NCBI GenBank assembly: GCA_030068145.1
Contig: JAPJBO010000736.1
Coordinates: 50,880 to 114,879 of the forward strand
Direction: 5' to 3'
Source of the DNA: Diplonema papillatum
Lineage: Eukaryota; Euglenozoa; Diplonemea; Diplonemida; Diplonemidae
Length of the DNA: 64,000 nucleotides
Shown here in pieces: positions 32,701-43,095 of this stretch. Made by a program: the position numbers and the translations under genes. Every line of letters starts with the position of its first letter. The first letter of the stretch is position 1. The notes below the pieces were generated by a model. The model was not told where the DNA came from, searched no databases, and worked only from the letters and a program-made list of their open reading frames with translations.

Positions 32701-34917
32701 ACCATTGCAGTCGAGGCTGCTTGCACATGTGCCGGCGGACCTAGTGCTCTCACTGGTTGCTCACACAACATCAGTGATCGACCCGAAGATGCGTTCTGTA
32801 CGTGTGGGCGCTTTCATCCCGACGACGAGGCGTTGCAAGGCGCCTTCAAAGATCACAGGTCTCGATGGGACGTCTGACAATTGAACGTAGTACGAGTACC
32901 GTTGATAAAATCATCGAAACCCATCTCATGCAACTGATCAGCGCCGGCGCAGTTAGAGCCGAAGTGCAATGCATGTGCCACTGCATGTGCAGGTCCCAGG
33001 ACCGAGACAGTACGTGTTTGGCGAATCTCCGAGCAGCGTGTACCTTGTTTCAAGTCTGCTCCAAATAGCTCTCGTTATCGGACAATCGTTGATTGTGCTG
33101 GCATTTCTCAAAATCCAGAACTCATCATGAGAGCAAACAATAGAGAAAATCTTGGCTTCTGTTTCTTTCTTATTCTTGTTTTCACCTTGTGTTTCATTGC
33201 GTCTTTCCCGAGTATTGCTTCTTTGCGTCTCGCGCAAAGAATATGTACCAAACTTCACTTCCGCAGTTCTTTAGCGCATTGCATCACGCAAGGCAATGAG
33301 AGGGCTTGTGCCAAGTCTGCAAAGTACCCAATGCAGCCAGTTGGTTGACACAGAAGAACCTTCTGAAAACCTTCTGGCCGGTATAGCTGGGGTTTCTTAT
33401 GAGGAGCCAGAACCAGTTCTCCGTTTTCGTTCCGCTTTCACCTTTCCTCTGTTGCCGTCCCTTTTTTGTTCCCCTTTTTCATTTTGTTGCCACTCGGCGT
33501 GTGCAGGGGGAATTTGTGCTTGCTTTCGCGTATGCAGTTTGCTTTTCGTTTTCGCTTCTCTCGCCCGGTCCTCCTCTCTTGTGTCGGTTTCCCGGAACAC
33601 AACCGTTCTTTCCCTTTCGGAAGAGTGCCAAAACGAAGCTATGCCCAGCTAAGAACCACCTTGGCTTGGACCTTTGGGAAACCCGTACACCGGCAACCCA
33701 GCAATGCGATCACCCGAGATTCAGTCACACGATTCCGTGGGGGCGTGTCTACTTGCGTTTCGTTTTGTGTACTGCGTCGGTTTATCAAAATCAAAACGAT
33801 AAGCTGTTAATGGCGATCCACTTCGCCGCCTTCAATAATTCACTGTGTCACCGTGGCAATTAGCGTGACGGATTTAGGGGAGCCTTAAGCCTCACATGGA
33901 CACTTTCCTTGTTAGGGAAATCTTTTGAGGACTCTCCTATACAATCCGTGCTGATTTGAAGATGAGACGCAACTTCTGGGTTGTCGGCTTAGAGGGGACG
34001 AAGATGAGGGCCAGGGGGAGACCACAGGTGGCAAGGGTTTGAATCCACTTCTCCTTACTCCTTCGTGAAGATGGAAGCCGTATTAAGAGGGGACCTTGAT
34101 TGCGTCACCCTTTCGTGACATCAGTGCAGTAGTAAGAGTGTCTTCGAGAGATGACAGATAAGGGCATGTGATTGTAAGAGAGCATAGCCGAAACACTCCA
34201 AATGCCAGCACCAGGGAACCCAAACGAGAAGGAAAGATGCAGGCAGTCCGTCGCCGAAGAGGTGTATGACCACCTATGATCTCATGAAAAGTTATGCCCT
34301 GGCCTTTGTGGTACCCAAAGGACCCTCCCGAAATGGGGTGGATTGGCGTAATACCTTATTATAATCCACGTTGTCGTTTTCCCTACCAATAACGGGCTGA
34401 AACTGTACTATCGGCCGCAGGCATGAAGAAACTGGGATTTCGGTACCCAATGGTGACCCCACTTTCGAAGGCATTGCCGTGTCTTTTCGCTACTGTGGGG
34501 CGAGCGATTTTCTTGCAAGGTCTCGCACCAAATAAAGTCTTGATGATGTGCAATAGCTGGAGCAGGAACGAACCTGCGGCACTGTAATAATACCGGCTGG
34601 AGATATGGCTGTTGCTTTGCTTTTTGTGGAACGCTTAGAATACCCAGTCAAATTCCTTTGCTTTTTGTTGCAACATTTGCCCCTCCCGGGTTACAGAATC
34701 TGCAACAAATGCAACTGTTTAAACAAAAATTGTACCCAAAATTTGTACCCAAATTTGCACCTGCCCTATAATCTCGGTTCAAAACAAATTTTGTTTTGGC
34801 CGGGATATAAGGGCATTACACCTTACAAATCATATGATTCATGCATCGAGTATCGGTTATTGGTGTACATGATGACTGCCCCCAGGTTGGCTTTATTCGT
34901 GAATATTCTATAGTTCT
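32701..34917. other. Spacer, no gene identified
   Basis: 33.1-33.8 kb is pyrimidine-rich with low-complexity frames. 33.88-34.60 kb has a different texture, with several small hairpins such as GGTGTATGACCACC and a GGGTTTGAATCC word, but does not fold into a tRNA I can draw. No function is assigned. Confidence 0.4.
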
Positions 34918-37107
34918 ATGCGCCCCTTTATCATCTTGGCGTGGTTGGTTGCTATTGATACCAGTTGGGCGGGAGCATCTGAAATCCAACCAAAAAAAGG
35001 GGGTCTGAGACTCTGTTCCCGAAGAATCAACAATGCGCAGGGAACAAATACACAAATGACCGAGCTACACCAGAAGGTCCTGCGTGTTCTCTTCAAAAGA
35101 GGCTCACTGGAATCAGTTGTAAGATCAGCTATGTCACTGCTCTCTGATGCCGAACGAAGAGGCGAGCGTTTGATCACAACTGATGTATCTCTAACTATCC
35201 AGTGGGACAGTTTGCTCGTTGTGCAAGACGACCCGATTGTAGGCCATTTGCTCCTGCAAGACTACACGCTCATTCAACAGCTGGTCAGTCAAGTTGTCAC
35301 AAACTTTTTGGGCACGTACTTTTCGTTCCCCGCATGGATGGGCCGAACGTTGATAGTCATCACGCGGCTTCCAGCACACCGTGTCTGCACACCTCGAGAG
35401 GCTATGTTTTGTTTGACTTCCTCAAGCCAACATATCCTCTTCTATCAATCTCGCAAGGAGCGCTACCACCAGCCAATGCAACTGGCCCACTTCGAAGGAC
35501 GAATAGACAGCATCGCATTTACGACGGCCATCAGAAGTCACAGCTCAGTCACAGCAGAGGCATGTTCTAAAATAGTCTTGTCGCTACAGTCGACACGGCA
35601 GGCATTTGGCCGAAGTGCAGAAGCGACTGTCAACGTGCTTCTCCGAATACCATCTCTGATCGAAAGGATTGCGGGCAAGGAGAAGTCGCTTGCAGTTGGG
35701 GGCCTTGCTGGCTGCGGGTCAAGGTGTTTGCAGGAGAAGAGTTCTCGTTGGAAACACTCGCGAGACGACCGTCTCATGGTTGGGGATGAGGTTTTTGTGA
35801 TTGGGCGGCTGAACGTCTCATCCGAGGAAGACAACGATTCCGTTTGCATTGAAGGATTATGCATAGCAAGGAAAGTGGTACCCAGCTGGCCGCTGCTCTC
35901 TATTCCCCCGATCGAAATCCGCACCCAAACACTCAAGAACGGATGGGAAGAGTTCATGCGAGTCGCAGACAGACTTGCGCCTTGGTGCCATGCATCTATC
36001 CTTACCCGCTGCACTTTGTTGCTGTCAGCGGCTTCGACTCTCGTCGAGCCTATTCACACGATGTTCCTATACTCAACCCGCGACACTGAGCGCGTATTAG
36101 ACGGCCTTCTCGACTACTTAGTATCTCATACTACAAGAATAGCAAAGCTAGCTGCCGGTGTACAGGCACCGCTCGCTCCAAGTGTCACGAAAACCATTAG
36201 GAAGCAGCCTTCGTCCACCACAACAATTTCAACTACCACATTACACGGAAACAAGCTTGCAGCATGTCACGGTGGGTTCCTGGTGATCGCATCTGTGACT
36301 GATTCACTTGCAACCGAAAAGTCAACGACTTTGAGCACACTGCTTGCCATGATGAGTGACAGCAGCCAGGTGTTTGTCAAAGTCCCTTCGGGCGCACCGT
36401 CTGATGCAGAACGCAACGCATTTGCGGTGCCATGCAAATCAACGTCAGTATTAGCATGCCAGCGCCTATCACACAATATTTCTGATCCTGCAGTTGCAAA
36501 GGAGGCATGCGATGGCCTTCCTGATCAGAGGTGGCTTCCAGACCAGTGTTGTGGAAAGCTACCACACGCTTTTCTGGAAATGGTTGATACAGTTATTCCC
36601 GTGCAGCTGCAAGCAAGGGAAGGAACAGGAGACACGGCTAAGGAGGTGAATGATGCTGACTTGTCTCATATAGTGGAAGCACTGAACAAGGGTGACCCTG
36701 ACTATGTCCAAGCACTTCACGCCCCTCCTTTTCCGGTACTAAACACATTACTGCACAGCAAGGTAAATGATTCTCCTCAGCTGTCAGACGCGGCCACAAT
36801 GATCCTGCAAGAGTTTTACCTCGCTATGCGCAAGCACCATCCGCACAGTGTTTTCGTATCAGTGACACTGCTGACATCACTAGTGAAGGTTGGCACAGCT
36901 ATTGCTATACTCTTGGGATCTGACCAAGTCTCAGCAATCCATGCCCTTGGCGCGGTTGCGCTCATCAGCGTTTCCTTATCGTACAAAACTGGCGTTTCTT
37001 TGATTGCAACAGATGTATTTGCCAGCACCGAGCCCGAGGCAATAATTTCCTTCTACGAAGAATTTCTTAGCCTTATTGGGCAACCAAAGGACCCCCACCA
37101 TCTTTAA
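34918..37107 (+). CDS. MCMDC2: MCMDC2-like (MCM domain-containing 2) protein
   Basis: A single exon of up to 729 residues. Landmarks follow human MCMDC2 in order: an OB-like region with VGDEVFVIGRLNV and SVCIEGLCIARKVVPS (~297-330; human IGNEYKIIG... AVCIEANSI), LVEPIHTMFLYSTRDTERVLDGLL (human LVQTTD...DILIITSDTLLIDRLL), GGFLVIASV and STTLSTLL followed by VFVKVPSG (human GGICFIGDL...YIPG), and a C-terminal helical block ending SYKTGVSLIATDVF (human LKYGATVFCVAPNAVF). No Walker A or other ATPase motif is seen, as in MCMDC2. In animals the protein promotes meiotic recombination. The first 46 codons include a hydrophobic stretch and may be untranslated; MTELHQKVL at 35056 is an alternative start. 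Flanks are AT-richer than the genes left of 30 kb. Confidence 0.72.
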   Translation: MRPFIILAWLVAIDTSWAGASEIQPKKGGLRLCSRRINNAQGTNTQMTELHQKVLRVLFKRGSLESVVRSAMSLLSDAERRGERLITTDVSLTIQWDSLLVVQDDPIVGHLLLQDYTLIQQLVSQVVTNFLGTYFSFPAWMGRTLIVITRLPAHRVCTPREAMFCLTSSSQHILFYQSRKERYHQPMQLAHFEGRIDSIAFTTAIRSHSSVTAEACSKIVLSLQSTRQAFGRSAEATVNVLLRIPSLIERIAGKEKSLAVGGLAGCGSRCLQEKSSRWKHSRDDRLMVGDEVFVIGRLNVSSEEDNDSVCIEGLCIARKVVPSWPLLSIPPIEIRTQTLKNGWEEFMRVADRLAPWCHASILTRCTLLLSAASTLVEPIHTMFLYSTRDTERVLDGLLDYLVSHTTRIAKLAAGVQAPLAPSVTKTIRKQPSSTTTISTTTLHGNKLAACHGGFLVIASVTDSLATEKSTTLSTLLAMMSDSSQVFVKVPSGAPSDAERNAFAVPCKSTSVLACQRLSHNISDPAVAKEACDGLPDQRWLPDQCCGKLPHAFLEMVDTVIPVQLQAREGTGDTAKEVNDADLSHIVEALNKGDPDYVQALHAPPFPVLNTLLHSKVNDSPQLSDAATMILQEFYLAMRKHHPHSVFVSVTLLTSLVKVGTAIAILLGSDQVSAIHALGAVALISVSLSYKTGVSLIATDVFASTEPEAIISFYEEFLSLIGQPKDPHHL

Positions 37108-37508
37108 ACGTGATGCACATGTCGGCTTTTGCCACTGCGCAATCACCCATCGCACATATTGTTCCTATCCTAAACTACATTCGGAACCCTTCGTTTGTCA
37201 CGTTAGCCGCTGTGCGTGCAAAAGCTGAATGTCTTACACAGGCGCCACATCTCATGCGAAAGTACGAGACTATTGGTGCTGCAGGTGCCAAGCGTTCTGT
37301 TTTTAGGAGCCAGAAAGAGCTCGGGAGGTGAATTGAAATGGCGCAATCTTGCTTGACTTCTACTCGACCTTAACGTGCACCTCCGCAGGTTATCACACAC
37401 CCCTTGCAAACAAGAGAGTGTGCAGCCTTAGAAAGGAAAGACACCTCGTTTACTCTTCGGTAACACTGCGAAGAAGGAAAGGTCCGCCAAGGATTTGAAG
37501 GAACGACA

Positions 37509-38149
37509 ATGTCGATGCAGCGCAGCGTCCCAACTTACAACCTTGCGGCAATGCTGCAGCAAGTCAAAGGGCAGAGCGATGGCCGCCCACTATCAAGCGG
37601 CGGAGTCTCGGCCGATGCCGGGGCACAGCAAGCAAGAGACCCTTTTGTCGCGCCTGTGGTAGCTATGCCCGGCCTGCGGAACAGATTTAAGGCGACCGAC
37701 TACGGTGCCAAGCTACCAGAATCTGCGGTTTCCGAAACTCGCGGGGCATCACTGTCACGGGAAGCAACCGACCTACCACATGCCGAACAGCTTCGGCCCC
37801 ACAGCGAGGTGCCCCCTGAGCTTCAAGATTGGGTCACCGTATTTGGTGTCGAATGCGAGACTATCGGTGCTGTTCGTGCTGCTTTATCCGAACGTTTCGG
37901 GCACGTGGTTGATTGCCGTGTACCAGCCACACGTTGCAATGGAGCACACTACAAGTTTCAAAGTACACACTGTGCACTCATGGCTATCCAAGAAGGTAGG
38001 CTACTTGTTGACGGCTTTGAGGTTTTTACCACACAATGCCGTGAAATGGTCTGTTCTTTTTTTTCTGTTAGGCACCTTATGTCACTCGTTTGTTTGTAAA
38101 GATTGCTCCGTTCTTCCCTGACTTGTTCCCGGATTACTACAACGGTTAG
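37509..38149 (+). CDS. NUP35: NUP35/NUP53-type nucleoporin with MPPN (RRM-like) domain
   Basis: Structural subunit of the nuclear pore inner ring. Exon 1 (37509-38048) encodes a disordered N-terminus with a DPFVAPVVAMPGLRNRF motif, then the MPPN domain (~105-178): LQDWVTVFGV, RFGHVVDCRV, HYKFQSTHCALMAIQ and GRLLVDGFEVF, matching the 'DTWVTVFGF...GNILKH...MHIRYQSKLQARKAL' pattern of NUP35. Without splicing the frame stops at 38099. A 23-nt GT-AG segment (38049-38071, T8 tract) can be removed in phase 0 to give the C-terminus APYVTRLFVKIAPFFPDLF and stop at 38149, ~205 residues. I prefer this because the tail is amphipathic, as expected for the membrane-binding end of the family, but such a short intron is unusual. 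Further downstream exons are possible. Confidence 0.7.
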
Positions 38150-39971
38150 GCACACAGGGCTTTTGTCGAATTTGTTTGAGAGTGAGAGTGAATTTCGCGG
38201 AGCTGGAGTAGATGTACGCGAACCGCAAGGACAAATACAGCACCTGCAAAGCTTGTTTTGAAGGTCACAGCCACTTAACGTCTGTACAGGCAGGCTTCTG
38301 AGCTAATTGCCGAGGTCGGACATGGCGAGGTCACTTTGTTGCTATCCGACAGGGGTTGTAATTTTGTTGCTTTATTGTGTGGCATGGTTGATGCCTCTTG
38401 CGTTGCTCCCTCGAGGTTCCTGGCTCATGCCAAAGCGCCGCCGCCCGGGTTAAGGGGTTGCGGCATCCGGTTTGGGCAAGGGCCAGGGGAGGCTTTTCGG
38501 AGGGGTCACCCACCGAAATTTGTTGCATTTGTGTGTTTGTCAGGCCCTCGACCCGAACAGCGCACAGCCAGGGGTTGTTACGAAGTTGTTCCTATCACAC
38601 CCTGTTCTGTACAAGAAGCTGCTCCAGCACCGCCACCAACTTATCACAGGAAATAATTGCGGTTTCTAGCAATTACCTTCAACTCGACACGTGCTCGGCA
38701 CCACTCCCAAGTGTAGAATACTTTTCTCCACCAGTCATTCTGCCGAAGGGCTTTCTGGCAGATGTCCGGGAAATAGTACCACTCTATACCCTCTTCGTAT
38801 GACTTTCTTTCCCGTTTTCACATTTCTTCTGCGGCTAGCCTCCTCTCAAAGAAACAGTCTAGAAACAGAGGGCCCTACTTCTCGGTTGCAGCTGCCAGTC
38901 ACTTAAAGTCGATACCAGGTCATTTCAGCACTAGCAAAACCTGCACGCAATTGCTATCATGTATGAAGAGGGCCCGCAGCGTTACAAGGCGGTGCTCCCC
39001 CGCAAGACGGGCTCACCTGCCAGCCAGAACGCCCCAGCTGTGCCACCGTCGACGCTGTCACCCTCGGGACAGGACCGCTGCCCACACCGCGCGTCCGACG
39101 GAACAACCTACCCGCCTTCAGCAGAAGACTTGCCCAGAATAGCCAGGACACCAACCGAGGCAGCCAACATGGCCCTAGGCACCAATCCAGGACAGCAGTC
39201 ATTGTCAACCTTTGTTTTCGTCAGAGTCAACACACAACCAACAGGTTAAGCATTATTGGCAGTTCATCTTGTTCGTTGTTGTCATGTACTTGTTCTTATT
39301 TAGCTTTCCGAGCACTCCAAGCAAAGTCAGTTGAGAGTTGGTTGCCCATTCATTGGCAGCACCTGGTCGGTTGTTTGACTAGCCTTTTTTTCCAGCTAGA
39401 GCAGTAGACTGCCATTTCTTCTCACCCTCTTTTTGAACGAACCTGACACAATACCCGCAGATATGCGGAGTCTTGCGGCGGGGTTGCTTCAGACTGGTTG
39501 TGGATAGAGCTTACGAGATCCTTAGTTCCCTGCACTCTTTACAAGGTCATATCAACCATTCAACAAGAATGGTTCTCAGCCAGAGGAAGTAAAGTAGCAT
39601 TGTTGTTCGGCAGTAGAGCAGTGTCAGTACCTACACTGTGTTGTTGCCCTCGGGCTTTGTCAAAATCTTCTTGATCAGCAGTATGAATTCCATCACGAGT
39701 GCCACACGAGACTCCCTGGGGGATGCGACAATCCTGTGTGATCATGTCCACAGGGAACCAAGGGGATACGTCCCTGTTGAAGAAAAGGGGTTCACAAGTG
39801 CGAAGCAGTGAGAAGGTGCAGTTCGAGGCTGTGTCTCTCCAGCAGACACAGCGACAATCCTGTGTGACCCGATACCCAGGAAGCACCTCAAGAAACTTGT
39901 GTTAACAAACTTGTGACGAGCTAAAACTGGGGGCAATAGGTCTGGTTGGTGCACACTTGTTCATTTTTTAG
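38150..39971. other. Spacer with two exon-like fragments
   Basis: 38544-38669 follows a TTTGTCAG acceptor and reads ALDPNSAQPGVVTKLFLSHP to a stop; it may be a terminal exon of NUP35 or of a gene I cannot assemble. 38959-39249 is a GC-rich 96-codon frame starting MYEEGPQRYKAVLPRKTG with no recognised domain. The remaining bases show nothing. Confidence 0.35.
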
Positions 39972-40748
39972 ATGTCGACAAATCTACCAGCTGTCGGCGC
40001 AGTACCTATTGTAGAGCTTGCCAAAAGCCTCACAGAGGCAATGCAGTCTATTCAAGGCGCAGCAGCATCTGCACACTCGCTTTCATGTAAGGAAGCTCAG
40101 TTGTTAATGGATCTTGTTGACGAAGTCAGGGAGCGCCTTGAAGAACTCGCAAGAATAGAAGACATGACTTCAGACGAAAGACGAGCGGTTCGTGCTGTGC
40201 AGAGGAGCAGCCCAGCTTTGGCCGTATGGCGGAAAAAGTTGGCAGCCAAGAAGGTGGACACTTTGGCAGCCGAAGAGGAAGAACGGCATTTACACACCAA
40301 AGTGCAAGAGCATCTCCAGATAATGCAAGTCGACGACTCTTTGATGGCCGCTGAGCGTGCAGCTACTGTGCGGCAAATTGCCGAGGACACTGAGATTCTT
40401 GCGGAAATACAGCGTGAACAAGCATTGCGAATAGCAGCCGACGGTGCTGCCCTCGATGAAGCTGAGGCAAAGGTTTCTGCCTGTGTGGAAGATACAAACC
40501 AGGGGGTACGAGAGCTTCAAGGAGCTGTCAAGCATTCTTACAGCTCTCTGGGATACACACTTGGACTCACAGGAGCTATTCTTGTGGGGGGTGTTGCTGC
40601 TGTTGGTGGTGCTGCTGCGGCGCCTGCTCTTGGGGCAGGCATAGTAGGTGCAGCTGGTTTCCGATATGTTGGTCGAAAAATTGCGAAGCAAGCAGTGAAG
40701 AACGCCAACAAAGGCATTGACGAGCACCTTGCTGACACCCCTATGTAG
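39972..40748 (+). CDS. STX17: Syntaxin-17-like SNARE with hairpin membrane anchor
   Basis: 258 residues, single exon. The N-terminal ~110 residues form charged helices, as in syntaxin Habc regions. Residues ~125-190 are a long amphipathic helix ending AKVSACVEDTNQGVRELQGA, which I align with syntaxin-17 'HVNSAAVNVEEGTKNLGKA'. A Gly/Ala-rich double hydrophobic segment (~191-235, LTGAILVGGVAAVGG ... ALGAGIVGAAG) and a basic tail (GRKIAKQAVK) follow. This hairpin anchor is the hallmark of syntaxin-17, the Qa-SNARE for autophagosome-lysosome fusion. At the ionic zero layer, where syntaxins have Gln, my alignment puts Asp157 (ADGAALDEAE against SQGEMIDRIE). An unrelated coiled-coil membrane protein is the alternative. 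Confidence 0.5.
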   Translation: MSTNLPAVGAVPIVELAKSLTEAMQSIQGAAASAHSLSCKEAQLLMDLVDEVRERLEELARIEDMTSDERRAVRAVQRSSPALAVWRKKLAAKKVDTLAAEEEERHLHTKVQEHLQIMQVDDSLMAAERAATVRQIAEDTEILAEIQREQALRIAADGAALDEAEAKVSACVEDTNQGVRELQGAVKHSYSSLGYTLGLTGAILVGGVAAVGGAAAAPALGAGIVGAAGFRYVGRKIAKQAVKNANKGIDEHLADTPM

Positions 40749-42000
40749 CTATGAAGTAACTGTAGTGCCCGTCTCCAGTGTGTGCTATATATCCTTCGAC
40801 TGCACTCATCTGAATGCGTTCTTGCCTCCTTGCCTCCTTGCCTTTCGTTCAAGCTTCCGAGAAGGGAATTTCCATAATTCAGCTAGCAGAAGGCCCTTCC
40901 TTGTGTTCATTCGTTCTCTTCTCTACATCTCTGTGCACTAGCCTCAACTACATCTTTTAGTTTGATGAGCTTTTCTTCAAGCTACGAGCTGTGCAAAGGA
41001 ATGGATCGGAAGGGAAAGGCACACAGGCGGTCGCTTGCATAGACAAAAGTGATTAAGAACAAGAACAGTCAGCCAAGCATAGGTCAGTGGCACCCCTAGC
41101 TGTTGCTGCCTTCAGCTCACAGGATTACTTCCACGCGCTCTTTTGCCAGTGGTACTTCAACAAGTGGCAACCCCATGACCACTGTGCTCTGCGGAGTTTA
41201 CATCACAGTTTGCCACTGTAAAAGAAGACAAGTCGATGCATGCTAGCATCACTCACAAGTAGGGCGGAAGCTCTGAGCTTTTTCACTGTTTCCTCAGCTC
41301 CTGAGACGGATTTTCCTGCTCTCGCAGCATGGGTGGTCCTAGCCGTGACGAGCTTCGAACTTGTCGACAGGGCCCAGGCACCTGTCTGCCCTACCTGGCT
41401 TCTTTTCTTTTAACAAAGTTGGTCAGCCCAAATCTCAAAAAAGAAATCGTTAATCTCCCCCAGCAGCGAGATTCTTGATACACCTGTTCCTGACGAACTT
41501 GCGAAAGCAGCTGAGTTCTACATGGAAGCGAAGCCGGCTCAACAACTGTGTCCCGAATTCACCAGCCCACACACCTGCAAGAGGTTGTTCTCAAAAATGC
41601 GGCTGGTCTCGACTGTATTACACTGTCTGCTCGACTCTTCGCTTTCGCAGCTGCTATTTTTAGGTGTTGAAGCAGAATGGGATGATGGTGGGACCCCCCC
41701 CGGACACTTTGCCGAGCTTACATTGAAGAGTTCAACAAGTCACCTGCACATTGGACTACACAACCTGGATATGTACCTAACATGCAAAGGGGATGCCACT
41801 CACCGGAATGCTCCGGAGTCACACCAAGTTTTTAGCGGCTTAGATACCATCTCTACTTGCCAGGGGTGACTATTTACCCACACTAGGGCTATGTGCCACA
41901 CATTGTAAACATTTGCCCCAGCCCTGCCTCCAAGTTGCAGTTTTTTTCAAAATATCCGCACCTGTACAGGTTGGGCTTCTTGTCCAATAGTCCCCAGAGT
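40749..42000. other. Spacer with possible unassembled exons
   Basis: After a CCCCAG acceptor near 41465 an open stretch reads SEILDTPVPDELAKAAEFYM (41466-~41598). After a TTTTTAG near 41663 another reads VLKQNGMMVGPPPDTLP to a stop. ATG 41330 (MGGPSRDELRTC) could be the first exon. No family is recognised and the splice junctions are not certain. Confidence 0.3.
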
Positions 42001-42987
42001 ATGCTCTGGAGTAGAGTCATGGTTGGGCAGGCAGCTCGATGCAAGGCAGGGGCGTGCTTATTCCCACGACGTAGGTGGTGCTCAAATCACTCTGGACGAA
42101 AGAGCCTACAAGATGAACTCAACTCCCAATTCGAAGCTAAGACAACTAGTGATGCCTCAGACCAAAGGTTGAAATCAGGGGTTCGAGTCGCCCGCAAGAC
42201 ATATCAAGAAAACTTCGAGGCACAAGCACAGGAGCTCTTTCGTTCAGGCGAAAAAGATGTTGACCCAAGTCAAAGTGGGTCCAAAGAAGAAATGAAACGT
42301 ATTGCTGCTATTTGCGTTTCAGTTGGATTCTTTGTGCTGGGTGGTACCTTTCTTGCAGTACCCCTCTACAAGATGTACTGTACATCGGCACCTCAGGTCG
42401 GAGGAGGAGTAAATAAATACGTTGACAACATTTTTGAAGAAGCATCCAACAAGCCAAGTATCGCATCAGTCATTCAAGTAATCTTCCGAAGCGCCGTTGG
42501 GACAAAGAATTCGCCTCTCATGTTTGTGCCTCTGCAGAACTCGATTGAGGCTCTTGTTGGCGAACCTACACTTGCATTCTTCAATGTCTACAACCGGTCT
42601 GACAAAACGCTCATTGGCATTTCCACATACAATGTTGCCCCAGTTGAAGTATGTACCTAACCTGTTTCAAACACCGTTAGTGCCAGTTCTTTTTTTATAT
42701 TTTTTTAAATTGAATTCCCTCTTACCCATTACAGCCACAGTAGTCCACCACACTGCTGTCAAAAGCTGATAGGGCAGACATAACCTGTTTCAAACACGCA
42801 GTACATGCCAGTTCTTGGTTTGACATAAGGTGGGACCACTTCAAAAGCTCAGGCCAATATTCACCCTACACAGGCAGCTCAGTATTTCAACAAGATACAA
42901 TGTTTCTGCTTCGAAGAACAGCGCATCAAGCCTCACGAGCTGATCGAAATGCCTGTCTTTTTCTTTGTCGATAAAGAATACCTCGAT
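42001..42987 (+). CDS. COX11: COX11 cytochrome c oxidase copper chaperone (3' end not found)
   Basis: An inner-membrane protein that inserts copper at the CuB site of COX1. Exon 1 42001-42648 starts MLWSRVMVGQAARCKAG, a mitochondrial presequence type, and includes the transmembrane segment (~101-127) leading to VPLYKMYC, then VGEPTLAFFNVYNRSDK and GISTYNVAPVE. A phase-0 intron (GTATGT...ACACAG, 42649-42873) leads to exon 2, 42874-42987, with YFNKIQCFCFEEQ (CFCFE copper motif ~226-230) and EMPVFFFVDKEYLD. At GAT|GTATGC another phase-0 donor follows. The usual last ~20 residues ('...ITLSYTFF') must be in a third exon, which I could not find before or after the piggyBac element inserted 108 bp downstream. 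Reading through the donor stops after ~15 unrelated codons. The gene is either interrupted by a large intron or truncated. Confidence 0.88.
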
Positions 42988-43095
42988 GTATGCTATTTCT
43001 CTTTCGTTGTCAAGGCCATGCGGTATCAGTACTGAGCAAAGCGAACTGAGCGGCTCAAGAAAAACTCGCTTCAGCAAGTTGCCACTGTATTTTTT

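Noticed and set aside
33880-34600. Possible structured RNA or tRNA (GGGTTTGAATCC word, small hairpins)
   Set aside because: No complete cloverleaf or known RNA core could be drawn.
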